This document shows positions 1-8,841 of a stretch of 64,000 nucleotides of DNA, piece by piece. The notes beneath the pieces are model-generated. The model was not told the origin of the DNA, did no database searches, and saw only the letters and a program-made list of their open reading frames with translations. Position numbers and translations under genes: made by a program. The DNA is from Candidatus Nanoarchaeia archaeon (GTDB lineage Archaea > Nanobdellota > Nanobdellia > Woesearchaeales > JACPBV01): NCBI GenBank assembly GCA_028279655.1, contig JANQNH010000018.1:62001-126000 (forward strand), read 5' to 3'. Positions within the stretch are counted from its first letter, which is position 1. Each line of letters begins with the position of its first letter.

Positions 1-93
1 GCAAGGTTAGAGAAGATAGCTCGGGAGTGGGATATTCCTATAATGTATGTTCCTTCATGGGCATCAAAACCACCAAGATGTAGATCTCTTTAA
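1..93 (+). CDS. C-terminal fragment of an unidentified protein
   Basis: An open frame runs from the window edge to a TAA at 91-93 and encodes the last 30 residues of a protein ending in KPPRCRSL. The 5' part lies outside the window. A TATA-like box for the next gene follows at about 107-118, which supports a real gene end here. I do not recognise the family. Confidence 0.45.
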   Translation, partial: ARLEKIAREWDIPIMYVPSWASKPPRCRSL

Positions 94-149
94 TCGAATT
101 ATCGGAAGGTTTATATTACTCTAATCATTCTTCTCTGGTGGGGGTTGTA

Positions 150-1124
150 ATGCTAAAGCCTTTTGTTTTTTTGTTCCTTATCCTGGTGATAGGATGTTCT
201 ATTAGCGGTAATACAGTTCTGGAAACTGTTCCTATGGAGAGAAATAAAGGGATGAATGTCTATTTCTGTCCTAGAGATGACTGTGAGCAGGTTATGATCG
301 ATATAATCCAGTCTTCTGATGAGCAGGTTCATTGCGCTTTTTTTGATATCAATCTTAAGGGCCTGATAAATGCCCTTGGTGAGAAGAGCAAGGAGGTTGA
401 TGTTAAATTGGTGGTGGATGACGAGAATTATGGAGATATTATAGGCCCTAATGTCAGGAAAGATACATCCTCACAATTTTCCCATAATAAGTTTTGTGTT
501 GTAGATGATAAGTTAGTGGTGACTGGCAGTATGAATCCTACTGAAAACGGAGCTAACAAGAACAACAATAATGTGATTGTTTTCTATTCAAATTATCTGG
601 CTAAGAACTATGAGGATGAGTTTAAGGAGTTATGGGATGGGGAGTTTGGTTCTGGTGATAAGGTTAAGTATAGGGAGATTAGTCTGAATGGCAATAGGAT
701 AGAGAATTATTTCTGTCCTGAGGATGATTGTGCCTCCCGGATAGCAAAGGAGCTGAGAACGGCTGAGAAGAGCATCTATTTCATGGCTTTTTCTTTTACA
801 AATGAAGAGATTGCTGATGGCATATTGTTCAATGATCGGGCAGACATCAGGGGGTTGTTTGAGAAGAGAGGTTCAGGAAGCTCTTATTCCCAATATAGCC
901 GTCTTAGAGATTTTGGATTAGACGTCAGGCTGGATAATAACCCCGCTACAATGCATCATAAGGTTTTTGTAATTGATAACAGGACTGTTATAACAGGGTC
1001 AATGAACCCAACTGGAGCAGGGGACAGGAAGAATGATGAGAATGTTCTTATAGTACACGATGAAGATTTAGCTATGAGATATGTAGAAGAATTCCTTGTT
1101 CTGTATTATTCTCCTGCCATATAA
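150..1124 (+). CDS. Secreted phospholipase D-like protein with two HKD motifs
   Basis: The protein has the two-lobed layout of the PLD superfamily. Each half opens with a YFCPxDDC motif and carries an HxKx4D active-site motif (HNKFCVVD near residue 112, HHKVFVID near residue 269) followed by VxTGSMNPT. Such proteins hydrolyse phosphodiester bonds in lipids or nucleic acids. The N-terminus is a hydrophobic signal ending in a lipobox-like VIGC, so it is probably exported and perhaps lipid-anchored. An in-frame GTG exists at 138, but the ATG at 150 has the strong GGTGGGGG ribosome-binding site just upstream and is preferred. Substrate unknown. The 3' end overlaps the convergent gene by 19 bp. 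Confidence 0.85.
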   Translation: MLKPFVFLFLILVIGCSISGNTVLETVPMERNKGMNVYFCPRDDCEQVMIDIIQSSDEQVHCAFFDINLKGLINALGEKSKEVDVKLVVDDENYGDIIGPNVRKDTSSQFSHNKFCVVDDKLVVTGSMNPTENGANKNNNNVIVFYSNYLAKNYEDEFKELWDGEFGSGDKVKYREISLNGNRIENYFCPEDDCASRIAKELRTAEKSIYFMAFSFTNEEIADGILFNDRADIRGLFEKRGSGSSYSQYSRLRDFGLDVRLDNNPATMHHKVFVIDNRTVITGSMNPTGAGDRKNDENVLIVHDEDLAMRYVEEFLVLYYSPAI

Positions 1125-1759
1125 CTGATTAGGATATCCCAAAGACTCTTGGTGGTGGTTACATTTCTTGATTTGTTTTGGGTTACTGTTGTTGTGATAT
1201 TTTTTAGTGAGGTAGTAAATTTTGTTACGCACTTATCATAAACAGGGGGTTTAACATCAGCGTATACCCAATAGACAGATGCAGGATTCTTCTTTTTTGC
1301 ATTCGCTATGATCATTACAGAATCTCCGGATTCAATCTCCCTGTCGATACCATTCATCCACATAGAAGCATAGTCCCATTCCAGCTCATCTCTGACTGAG
1401 TCATAATGTCTATTCTCATAGTTATCGTACTTGTACTCGGATTCATCAAAGAAAGCGAAGTTTACCTTGAATACTCCTGGTCTGTTCTCTTTATTTATCA
1501 GGGTGAAACCTACTGATATCTGCTGATCGTATTCAGGATACCACTCCCCCCATTCATAGTCCCATTCATATTCAGTTTTATTGCATTCTTGGGTAGGCTT
1601 CATAACTGTTGTCTCATTTGTATCAAGGGATTCCACAGGAACCATCCTCTCTTCAACAACCGTGCATCTGGATAGGACCAAGAAAAGATGTATAACGAGT
1701 ATTATTACGATGAACCTGATAAATGATTTCTTAAACTCCTTTTTTTTACTCTCAGTCAT
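1106..1759 (-). CDS. Membrane-anchored hypothetical protein
   Basis: 217 residues. A lysine-rich cytoplasmic N-terminus is followed by one hydrophobic helix (about residues 14-31), then an extracytoplasmic domain rich in Tyr, Trp, Asp and Glu with beta-strand character. No family is recognised. It converges on and overlaps the PLD-like gene by 19 bp. The helix may be an uncleaved anchor; a Cys soon after it (SRCTV) could alternatively be a lipid attachment site. Confidence 0.6.
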   Translation of the reverse strand: MTESKKKEFKKSFIRFIVIILVIHLFLVLSRCTVVEERMVPVESLDTNETTVMKPTQECNKTEYEWDYEWGEWYPEYDQQISVGFTLINKENRPGVFKVNFAFFDESEYKYDNYENRHYDSVRDELEWDYASMWMNGIDREIESGDSVMIIANAKKKNPASVYWVYADVKPPVYDKCVTKFTTSLKNITTTVTQNKSRNVTTTKSLWDILISYMAGE

Positions 1760-1999
1760 CTTAATATTGGCATAATGGACTCATGAGTATATAATCTTTT
1801 CCCAGATATCGGTTTTAGGAGAATTTTTTTTGGCTTTTTATTCTTTGTTGTGGATCAACTATAATATATGGGTATAGGGGACTTGATTTGCTCTTGCATA
1901 GCTTGAAGGATTGGAAGCTAAAAATGGAATATAGTCATTATTAGCGGATAGTAAATAATAGATATATTTAAAAATAAGAACTCATTTTAATGCGTTAAT

Positions 2000-2848
2000 A
2001 TGTTGGATGATGATGTAAGATTTGATAGGACTCCGTTGGTAGGTGTTCTTTGGACTCCAGATGGTGACCATTATGATTCAATTACTTCTAGGGTTGGGGT
2101 AGATAGAAAGTTAGCTGCATTGTTTGGAGCCAGATATAATTCCAAGTTAGGGTGGGACACTCGTATTTTGCATCGAAATGCCCCATTATTTATGGAGCAT
2201 AGTGACTTCTGGGGAAGATACGAAAGGTTTGGTTTTGAAAAGATTAAAAACATATTGGCACAGGCTAAATCATCCTGCATTGCTGTAGAAGATCTTGTTG
2301 CTGACAGACTAAGAGTAGATATGAATGATGATAGCTGGGATTATTATCGATTCATCCCTATACATGAACCCGAAGATCCAATACCTAGAGGTTATCAATT
2401 AAAATTTGATGATGAAGGATATTTAATTGCTGAAGACCTTATAGCCCCTCCTGAGGACCTTATTTACTATCTTGGTTTTAATGCTAATGCGAGTAGGGAA
2501 GGGTATGTAGAGGCGAAATATTCTGCAGCTGCTGCTGAGCAGGTTGCCAACCTATTTGGTGCAAAATCTGTTGGTAGGAGGGGTGCTCCTTCATATACCT
2601 TGGAGGAAGTTCAGGCCATCTTAGATAAAGAGGGAATAATTGCTGATGCTGATTTTTTAGTTCATAATGGCAAGTTAGACTTTGATAGAAGAGTTTGCCT
2701 GTATAGGGATTGGCGTCAGTTCCTTACTTTTGAAAGAGATTCTAATTCTTTAGATAAAGAAAAATTTAAACTTAAGTTAAATATGAATAAAAATCCGGAA
2801 GCTGGTATTGGTACTTCTTTATATGGGTGTTTCTTAGCAGATAGTTAA
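2000..2848 (+). CDS. Hypothetical protein, single-gene leaderless unit
   Basis: 282 residues, acidic, soluble, with no signal peptide and no recognised motif. A TATA box (about 1961-1972, TATATTTAAAAA) lies about 30 bp before the ATG, so the transcript is probably leaderless. The gene stands alone between a membrane protein and DUF371. Real coding is supported by length, promoter placement and absence of an overlapping candidate. Confidence 0.6.
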   Translation: MLDDDVRFDRTPLVGVLWTPDGDHYDSITSRVGVDRKLAALFGARYNSKLGWDTRILHRNAPLFMEHSDFWGRYERFGFEKIKNILAQAKSSCIAVEDLVADRLRVDMNDDSWDYYRFIPIHEPEDPIPRGYQLKFDDEGYLIAEDLIAPPEDLIYYLGFNANASREGYVEAKYSAAAAEQVANLFGAKSVGRRGAPSYTLEEVQAILDKEGIIADADFLVHNGKLDFDRRVCLYRDWRQFLTFERDSNSLDKEKFKLKLNMNKNPEAGIGTSLYGCFLADS

Positions 2849-2936
2849 AGATATATTTCTTCCTTTAAAGCCTAAACGCTGAATGGGTAAACTATACGAA
2901 ATTTTATAAAGAAGAAGGATTCACTATATTTTCAGA

Positions 2937-3332
2937 ATGGAATATTCTTTTATTGCATGGGGGCACGAGAACATAACTGGAAAACATAAGCGTACTTTGG
3001 AGTTTACTAAGGATAATGAGGTAACTTTGGCAGGTGATTGCATAATAGGGGTAAGTGCTAACTTCAGCATATATGACCTTAAGGAGCTTATCAATGAGGG
3101 TTCTAGTCTGAAGATGGTTATAAGTGCGGATGATGTATCTGATGAGGTCATATTTGAAGGAAATCCTGAGTTTGATGATGATAAGGAGATAGTAGTCAGG
3201 ATGGGAGAGTTTAGTTCTGACAGAACATTGGGTCTTAAGGCAAACAAGGCCTGTGCTGATCTGAAGAAAGAGCTTATCGAGAAACTGGGTAATCCTGACC
3301 AGAGGATTGACGTTTTAATCACTAACGTTTAA
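2937..3332 (+). CDS. DUF371 family archaeal protein
   Basis: 131 residues matching the archaeal DUF371 pattern: an opening WGHENITGKHKRTLEFTK segment and the signature GDCIIGVSAN near residues 37-46. The family is widespread in archaea and its function is unknown. A TATA box at about 2900-2911 places transcription start next to the ATG. The 3' end overlaps the convergent PUA-type gene by 18 bp. Confidence 0.85.
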   Translation: MEYSFIAWGHENITGKHKRTLEFTKDNEVTLAGDCIIGVSANFSIYDLKELINEGSSLKMVISADDVSDEVIFEGNPEFDDDKEIVVRMGEFSSDRTLGLKANKACADLKKELIEKLGNPDQRIDVLITNV

Positions 3333-3770
3333 TCTCCTAATCTTTGGAATGAAGTTGAGTATCCTGTTCTCCTTTACTTTTCCTGATCCCAGAAAATCAT
3401 CCTGGTGTTTCAGTATTATGAATCCTTTTTCTGTTACTGGTTTTTCGATGTCTTTTCCTTTCAACCATTCTCTTGCTTCCTTTGCTTCTAGTTCTACCAC
3501 ATTCTTAATTGATCCCGGTCCGATCAGTTGAGATCCTTCTATGCTTAACCTAACTTCATTATTGCTTAGTTCTGCAATATATAATCCTGCGGAGTTTATC
3601 CTTATCCTGTCTAGGTCAATATTTGCAATATCTTTGTTTACTATAAAGATCTTATTCTTATTGTTTATTAGAAAGGTGTAATCCAGTTTTGCTTTGAATC
3701 CGAACTGTTTGTTAAGGAGCTCTAGAAATCTTTTTTTGTCTTTTCTCTCTAAAACCTTTAGATTTTGCAT
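3315..3770 (-). CDS. PUA-like RNA-binding domain protein (NOL1/NOP2/Sun C-terminal type)
   Basis: About 151 residues. The C-terminal half has features of the archaeal PUA-like RNA-binding domain found after rRNA m5C methyltransferases: a central GPGSIKNVVE turn and the ending DDFLGSGKVKENRILNFIP. No methyltransferase domain is present, so it is a standalone RNA-binding module, probably acting on rRNA or tRNA. The frame opens at a TTG (3800) inside the end of the aIF5B gene, but the ATG at 3770 lies 18 nt after that stop and is the better start. It is probably co-transcribed with aIF5B. Confidence 0.7.
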   Translation of the reverse strand: MQNLKVLERKDKKRFLELLNKQFGFKAKLDYTFLINNKNKIFIVNKDIANIDLDRIRINSAGLYIAELSNNEVRLSIEGSQLIGPGSIKNVVELEAKEAREWLKGKDIEKPVTEKGFIILKHQDDFLGSGKVKENRILNFIPKIRRLNVSD

Positions 3771-3787
3771 TTTTATTGGTTTTTTGA

Positions 3788-5542
3788 TTATACTCCCCAA
3801 ACAGGATTTGCTTTTCTTTTTATCTGTGCAACCTCTTTTAGTATCGCCTTTTCTTCTTCTGTGAGGTATTTCTTTAGTTTCTTTAGCTTTCTAAAATGAT
3901 CTTCAGGTATTGATGAATATAATGTTTCTCCTTCGTTTATCTGCCTCCCTACTGTGACCCCTTCCATGGAGACAGCAACTTGTTTCCCTCTCTCTGCTTT
4001 GTCTATGTTCTCCTGCTCTGCCTGCATGCTTTTTACCTCTGTTATGTCTTTTCCATCTTCTTTCATCAGCGGGGTGCCTACCTTTATGGTGCCTGCCAAT
4101 ACGTCTGCACCTACAACAGCAGGGTTGTTCTGCCTGAAGACATAGCCCTTCATCAGCTGAAATTTACATGGAGTTACTAGTTCATCCAGCTCTTTTGCCT
4201 CAATCTTTTTTCTCTCTTCAACCTGCCACTTTTCAAAGTCTTCTATAAGCTTGTATATTACATTATTGGAGATTATCTTCACGTTATCTGGCTCTGAATC
4301 TGAAGTTACATTAAAACCAAGTATTACTGATTTTAATGGATCCTTTTCATAGTTTGCTTCTGCATCTGATATATCCTTTTTTGTAATATTTCCTATAGAT
4401 GCCTTTTTTATCTGTATGTTCTTCTCTTTTAGCAGCTTGTCCAAGGCTTCTAGGGATCCTAACGAATCAGTCTTCACTACAATTCCTTCTTTGTCTGTCT
4501 GTATGATCACCTCTTCTACTTCTGCCTTGATCTCTTCCTTTACCTTTTCCACCTGTTCTTTTGAGCAGGACCTTATGGGCATCCCTGAGAGGACTTCATC
4601 GATGTCGTTTGCTGCTATCTTAACACCTGTTGCAGCATTTACTTCCTTTACAGCCTTGAAGTTACTTTTCTTGTCTCTCATCTCTTTCAGTGGCATGGGT
4701 TCAAAGAGGCCTTTTACCTTGGTTACTATGGGTTCTGTTAGGGTCCCTATCACAATAGTGTCGTTTCTCTTTAGACTTCCGTCATAAAGTATTACATCCA
4801 TTGATTTTCCAAGGCCCTTCTCTTCTTTAACCTCTAAGACAGTGCCTTTTGCATCCCCGTCTACATTGCATTCTAGGCATGTCTCCAGGAACTTTTGGGC
4901 TAGTGCTGAGAGTATCATCAACAATTCAGGTATACCTTCTCCTGTTTTTGCTGATGTGGGTACTATTGCAATCCTTTTTGTGAAATCATCTACCCTATCG
5001 AATCTTTCTGAATCAAATCCCATCTCTGACAACTTTCCTACCAGCTCATATATCTTTTTGTCCAGAAGTTGCTGAATAGTCTGTCCTTGCTCTTGTATAT
5101 TTGCTACAATTGATTTGTCGCTTGAGTTCCATCCTGCTATAAGGTCTATCTTATTTGCTGCAATTATAAAGGGTGTTTTGTAATTCTTCAGTATTTCTAT
5201 AGACTCTAAGGTCTGTGGCTTTAGGCCTTCGTTTATGTCTATCACTAGGATGGCTATATCTGCCAGGTTACCTCCTCTCTTCCTTAGGCTTGTGAATGAT
5301 GCGTGTCCTGGTGTATCTATGAACAATAATCCCGGGATGGTGAAATTCATCTTCAGGGTTTCCAGAAGCTTGCCGCATATCTTCTTTATCGTGTCCAGTG
5401 GGATTATCGAAGCTCCTATAGCCTGGGTTATGCCTCCTGCCTCTCCTTTTGTTATAGCGCTACCTCTAATATTATCCAGGATGCTGGTCTTTCCATGGTC
5501 CACATGCGCCAAAATGACGCACAAAGGGCTTCTTATTGTCAT
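3788..5542 (-). CDS. infB: Translation initiation factor aIF5B (IF-2 like)
   Basis: 584 residues, the length of archaeal aIF5B. The G domain starts at the N-terminus with HVDHGKTS (residues 13-20), then DTPGHASF and NKIDL. These are followed by the domain II barrel, domain III and the C-terminal barrel that contacts initiator tRNA. The protein is a GTPase that promotes ribosomal subunit joining. No intein is present at the G1 motif, a common archaeal insertion site. It is followed at short distance by the PUA-like gene. Start ATG at 5542 places the G1 motif at the usual position. Confidence 0.97.
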   Translation of the reverse strand: MTIRSPLCVILAHVDHGKTSILDNIRGSAITKGEAGGITQAIGASIIPLDTIKKICGKLLETLKMNFTIPGLLFIDTPGHASFTSLRKRGGNLADIAILVIDINEGLKPQTLESIEILKNYKTPFIIAANKIDLIAGWNSSDKSIVANIQEQGQTIQQLLDKKIYELVGKLSEMGFDSERFDRVDDFTKRIAIVPTSAKTGEGIPELLMILSALAQKFLETCLECNVDGDAKGTVLEVKEEKGLGKSMDVILYDGSLKRNDTIVIGTLTEPIVTKVKGLFEPMPLKEMRDKKSNFKAVKEVNAATGVKIAANDIDEVLSGMPIRSCSKEQVEKVKEEIKAEVEEVIIQTDKEGIVVKTDSLGSLEALDKLLKEKNIQIKKASIGNITKKDISDAEANYEKDPLKSVILGFNVTSDSEPDNVKIISNNVIYKLIEDFEKWQVEERKKIEAKELDELVTPCKFQLMKGYVFRQNNPAVVGADVLAGTIKVGTPLMKEDGKDITEVKSMQAEQENIDKAERGKQVAVSMEGVTVGRQINEGETLYSSIPEDHFRKLKKLKKYLTEEEKAILKEVAQIKRKANPVWGV

Positions 5543-5654
5543 TTTTGTTACTAAACCTTGAGTAATTATATATCCTTTTTAAACATTATGATTAACAAAA
5601 TAAATCTTTAAATATCTGGTAATTTCCTTTAGACTTAATTGTTAGGGATTAGGG

Positions 5655-6023
5655 GTGAAAAAATTGAGGAAATTATCGGTATTTTTGTTGTTTTTGGTTG
5701 CTGCTAGTTTTATCAATTCTCATGCTTTGGGGAGATTCTATATCGAAGAACCCTTCCAGAGAGGAGATTTTGGAAACGCTTATGTAACTGTTAGGAACAA
5801 TTTTAGATCAGATATGGACGATGTTAATGTCAAGTTCTTCATATATGATCTGGGATTGATATATGCATCAGGTTCTTCTGACATAGAGGATAATGACCAT
5901 GTAGTGCAGAGAGTCTCTATGTATATCCCAAAAGACGTCCCTCCTGGTGATTATCTGACTAAGATAACAGCTGGGAATGATGATTTTAGGGATACGCAGC
6001 ATATCTATCTAAGGATTGTATAA
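5655..6023 (+). CDS. Small secreted protein with predicted beta-sandwich
   Basis: 122 residues with a clear signal peptide (hydrophobic core LSVFLLFLVAASF), then a domain of alternating beta strands ending in a PxGDYxxKI pattern typical of Ig-like or COG1361-type surface domains. The frame can start at GTG 5655. However, GGGGTGA at 5652-5658 looks like a ribosome-binding site for the in-frame TTG at 5664, so the true start may be 9 nt later. Function unknown; probably an envelope protein. Confidence 0.65.
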   Translation: MKKLRKLSVFLLFLVAASFINSHALGRFYIEEPFQRGDFGNAYVTVRNNFRSDMDDVNVKFFIYDLGLIYASGSSDIEDNDHVVQRVSMYIPKDVPPGDYLTKITAGNDDFRDTQHIYLRIV

Positions 6024-6045
6024 TCTTTTTCTTGTTATTATATTG

Positions 6046-6170
6046 AAACCAACAATAATAATGGACTCAAACACGGATTTTACTTCTTAAAATCCTATGT
6101 CAAAAGGAAAAATGAGAACTGTGTAACTCATTTTTCCTCTTCAGACAGTTTTCGTCCTTATTGTTGGTTT
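6046..6170. repeat. Structured intergenic element E1
   Basis: A perfect 13-bp outer stem (AAACCAACAATAA at 6046-6058 with its complement at 6158-6170) encloses a second stem GGAC-TC-AAAC/GTTT-TC-GTCC, hairpin a (GGATTTTA/TAAAATCC) and arm b. Arm b is TGTC/GACA enclosing the 11-bp hairpin GGAAAAATGAG/CTCATTTTTCC. The same architecture with compensated base changes recurs at 23852-24041 and 38994-39122. It lies between a secreted-protein gene and trm1, upstream of the trm1 TATA box (GGTTTTTATT near 6190). Confidence 0.75.
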
Positions 6171-6220
6171 TTCTTAAGTTTTAGGAAAGGTTTTTATTTG
6201 GATGGTTCTTTTAGTGCTCT

Positions 6221-7252
6221 ATGAATAATATAATCAAAGAAGGCAAGGCTGTACTTAAGGTTGCTATGGTTAAGACCGTAAGCAAGCAGATGGATGTCTT
6301 CTATAATCCTGTTATGAAGTTTAATAGAGACATTTCTGTTCTTCTGTTGAATTCATTATCCAGGAAAGGACTGAACATAGCTGATCCTTTGGCTGGAAGC
6401 GGGATCAGGGCTGTTAGGTTTATCTTGGAACTTAAAAAAGGGAAGATTAAGACCCTCACTGTTAATGATTACTCATCAAAAGCTGTCAAATCGATAAAGG
6501 ATAACTTTAAATTAAATAAGATAAAGGCCAGCGATGATATCATAATCAAGAACGAGGATGCAAACCTGTTTTTATTAGATTCTACTGGCTTTGATTATAT
6601 CGATATTGATCCTTTTGGGACTCCTAATCCTTATCTTGACAGTGCTGTCAGGAGGATATCCAGGGAAGGGATTTTGGCGGTTACGGCTACGGATACTTCT
6701 GCATTATCTGGGACGTATCCAAGGGCTTGTATTCGTAAGTATTGGGCTGTGCCTCTTAGGAATGAGTTGATGCACGAAGTAGGGCTTCGTATATTGGTAC
6801 GAAAGGTGCAGTTAGTAGGTTCACAATACGATAAGGCTCTTGTCCCTGTCTTTTCCTATTCCAAGGATCATTACATGAGGATCTTCTTCAGGTGTACTAA
6901 AGGAAAAGAGGATGTTGATTCTGTCCTTAGGCAGCATGGCGAGTTTGAAGGAATTGGCCCTATATGGAAGGGGGCTTTGTGGGACAGGAAGCTGATTGAT
7001 AGGATGGTTAAGGGGAATAAAATACCGGATAATGCTAAGATATTACAAGTTATTAAGGATGAGGCTTCTGTCGGTGGTGTTGGATTTTATGATCTGCATA
7101 GGATCGCTAAGAGATATAAGGTTAAGATCCCAAGGAAAGAGGAGTTGATTGAGAGATTAAAGGATAAAGGATACAAGGCTAGTGGAACTCATTTTAGCGG
7201 TAAAGGTATTAGGAGTGATATCCCTCTAGAGAAGTTGTTGAAATTACTTTAA
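6221..7252 (+). CDS. trm1: tRNA (guanine26-N2)-dimethyltransferase Trm1
   Basis: 343 residues. Trm1 methylates G26 of tRNA to m2G/m2,2G using SAM. The SAM-binding motif DPLAGSGIRAVRF (near residues 58-70), the catalytic DIDPFGTP (near 127-134) and the C-terminal domain match the family over its usual archaeal length. A TATA box (about 6188-6198) lies about 27 bp before the ATG. It is downstream of element E1 and converges with a GNAT gene (9-bp overlap). Confidence 0.96.
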   Translation: MNNIIKEGKAVLKVAMVKTVSKQMDVFYNPVMKFNRDISVLLLNSLSRKGLNIADPLAGSGIRAVRFILELKKGKIKTLTVNDYSSKAVKSIKDNFKLNKIKASDDIIIKNEDANLFLLDSTGFDYIDIDPFGTPNPYLDSAVRRISREGILAVTATDTSALSGTYPRACIRKYWAVPLRNELMHEVGLRILVRKVQLVGSQYDKALVPVFSYSKDHYMRIFFRCTKGKEDVDSVLRQHGEFEGIGPIWKGALWDRKLIDRMVKGNKIPDNAKILQVIKDEASVGGVGFYDLHRIAKRYKVKIPRKEELIERLKDKGYKASGTHFSGKGIRSDIPLEKLLKLL

Positions 7253-7780
7253 TTCTTGCACTAAATATTGTTTTTTAATCATAAAGGTTCCACTTCTATC
7301 TTTCCTGATCTTTTTTTGCTCTATTATCTCACTTAGAGCAAATCCATGTTTCTTATAGAAATTGATTGCACGAGGATTGCTCATCCATGCACGTATGAAT
7401 AGATACTTATTTTTCCTGTCAGCTTCTTTTATGAACCTTCTCATCATTTTTGATCCAATTCCTTTTCCCCTATAATCTTTATGCAGATGCATCTCATCGA
7501 TGTACAGGCATCTTTCTACTGGATATCTGCCGCTTATGCTTTCTGGAAGAAGGGAGTCATTTCTTAAAGGACCTGCAAGCATGAAACCAATTAGTTTTCC
7601 TTTGTTGATAGCAAAGTATCCGTAACCTCTTTTTTTGAATATTCCTATAAGGTATCGGGTCTCTTCATCCTTATCCAGGTATTGTTCCATCGGGGGACTT
7701 GTTCCAGCTTCTAGATAGATTTCCAATAGTTGAGACTGGTATTCTTTGAAGGTTTTGATGTCTGCTTTTATTATATGCAT
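7244..7780 (-). CDS. GNAT-family N-acetyltransferase
   Basis: 178 residues with the GNAT fold. The acetyl-CoA binding motif A is visible as DYRGKGIGSKMMRRF (near residues 100-115), preceded by the beta strand YIDEMHLHK and followed by NPRAINFYKKHGF, the usual motif B. It transfers acetyl groups to an amine; the substrate cannot be read from sequence. It converges with trm1, and no operon partner is obvious. Confidence 0.85.
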   Translation of the reverse strand: MHIIKADIKTFKEYQSQLLEIYLEAGTSPPMEQYLDKDEETRYLIGIFKKRGYGYFAINKGKLIGFMLAGPLRNDSLLPESISGRYPVERCLYIDEMHLHKDYRGKGIGSKMMRRFIKEADRKNKYLFIRAWMSNPRAINFYKKHGFALSEIIEQKKIRKDRSGTFMIKKQYLVQELK

Positions 7781-7837
7781 GCTGTGAAGAATTAGTACAG
7801 GATATTTAAAATTTACCCTATATTGTTTATGATAAAA

Positions 7838-8320
7838 TTAAGCTGCGTACTTATGATTCCATAGACACCGGGATTCTGAATTGCTGCCTTTAAATATGAC
7901 CCTGTCTCCTTGGTCTGGATTGTCATAGAGATATATTAGACCTTCTAAAGCCTGTTTTACAGCTTCTTCTCCTGATGTTGGTTGCCCTATATGGTTTACC
8001 TGAGAGACTAAGCTTTTTTCTCCTGGAAGGGCAAGCTCAAATGTGGCGTTAACTCTGGTTCCTTCTGTTATAATGGAATGACCGTATAGTCTACCATTTA
8101 CTATTGGATCAGGATGGTCTCCACTAGCAGTACTTGTTTCAAAACCATGCAACCTCTCTGCAGATATAGGTAACTTTCTTCCAGCAGCAATATAGTCCAT
8201 AAGACCAGCAAACCTGCCTTTATTTTGTGTATATGAGTCCAGGGAGATAGTCGGAGCTATAATCTCAGACAATCTACTTGCATACGTTGCATAGTCTCCT
8301 GTTGTATAAGCTAATCTCAT
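7838..8320 (-). CDS. Hypothetical protein
   Basis: 160 residues, soluble, no signal peptide, no recognised family. It contains a short glycine/proline-rich central part and ends in KYAA. A TATA-like GATATATG box about 30 bp upstream of the ATG suggests a leaderless single-gene transcript. Next to the aEF1B operon but separated from it by its own promoter. Confidence 0.5.
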   Translation of the reverse strand: MRLAYTTGDYATYASRLSEIIAPTISLDSYTQNKGRFAGLMDYIAAGRKLPISAERLHGFETSTASGDHPDPIVNGRLYGHSIITEGTRVNATFELALPGEKSLVSQVNHIGQPTSGEEAVKQALEGLIYLYDNPDQGDRVIFKGSNSESRCLWNHKYAA

Positions 8321-8361
8321 TTTACTTTTTAATAACTTAGAATAAGGCCTTTTGCATATAT

Positions 8362-8640
8362 CTATCCAATAGCCCTTCTTACGTCAGTTATCTCAGCAGA
8401 GTTAACGCCTTCTATCTGGGTTATCTTCTCTGCTATAGGATCCGGGGATCCTTTTGCTTCATCCATTACAAATATGATCTTTACTGCCTTCAATCCAAAA
8501 GCGACAGGTTCTATCTCTGTCTTTGTCTCTCCTTCTCCTGCTAACTCTGCTATTGTTTTCTTTGCTTCCTCTTCTACTTTAGCCAGATCTACTTCTGGAG
8601 AATCAGGCATGATCTTTACTGTTATGATTGCGTTTGCCAT
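8362..8640 (-). CDS. ef1b: Translation elongation factor aEF-1 beta
   Basis: 92 residues from the ATG at 8640. It is the archaeal guanine nucleotide exchange factor for aEF1A. The compact alpha/beta domain matches the family: opening MANAIITVKIMPDSPEVDL, central EPVAFGLKAVKIIFVMDE, and C-terminal GVNSAEITDVRRAIG. A longer frame from 8670 would overlap the upstream zinc-ribbon gene; the ATG one base after that gene's stop is preferred. The pair zinc ribbon plus aEF1B is a common archaeal arrangement. Confidence 0.95.
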   Translation of the reverse strand: MANAIITVKIMPDSPEVDLAKVEEEAKKTIAELAGEGETKTEIEPVAFGLKAVKIIFVMDEAKGSPDPIAEKITQIEGVNSAEITDVRRAIG

Positions 8641-8641
8641 C

Positions 8642-8818
8642 TTAGTTTGGTCCTTCAAAATTACATTCATGACATTTGTACTTAGCAGCTATCTCTCTAC
8701 AATGCTTGCACCTAATTATCGTTGTTTTTCCGCAGTTTGGACACTGAAACTTTGTAGAGCCTTCTATATTAGCTATTATCAATTTGCATGAACCGCATTT
8801 TAACTGTTCTTGTGTCAT
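8642..8818 (-). CDS. Zinc-ribbon protein paired with aEF-1 beta
   Basis: 58 residues from the ATG at 8818. Eight cysteines form four CxxC pairs (CGSC, CPNC, CKHC, CHEC), enough for two zinc sites. This resembles the small archaeal zinc-ribbon family (HVO_2753-like) encoded next to aEF1B. The frame can extend to a TTG at 8836, but a TATA box (CTTTTTAAATG, about 8840-8850) about 28 bp upstream of the ATG favours 8818. It lies immediately before and is probably co-transcribed with aEF1B. Role unknown, probably linked to translation. Confidence 0.88.
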   Translation of the reverse strand: MTQEQLKCGSCKLIIANIEGSTKFQCPNCGKTTIIRCKHCREIAAKYKCHECNFEGPN

Positions 8819-8841
8819 AGCACTTAGAATTCTCAAGGCAT

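Noticed and set aside
3788-5542. Intein in aIF5B
   Set aside because: The sequence is continuous through the GTPase motifs with a normal length.
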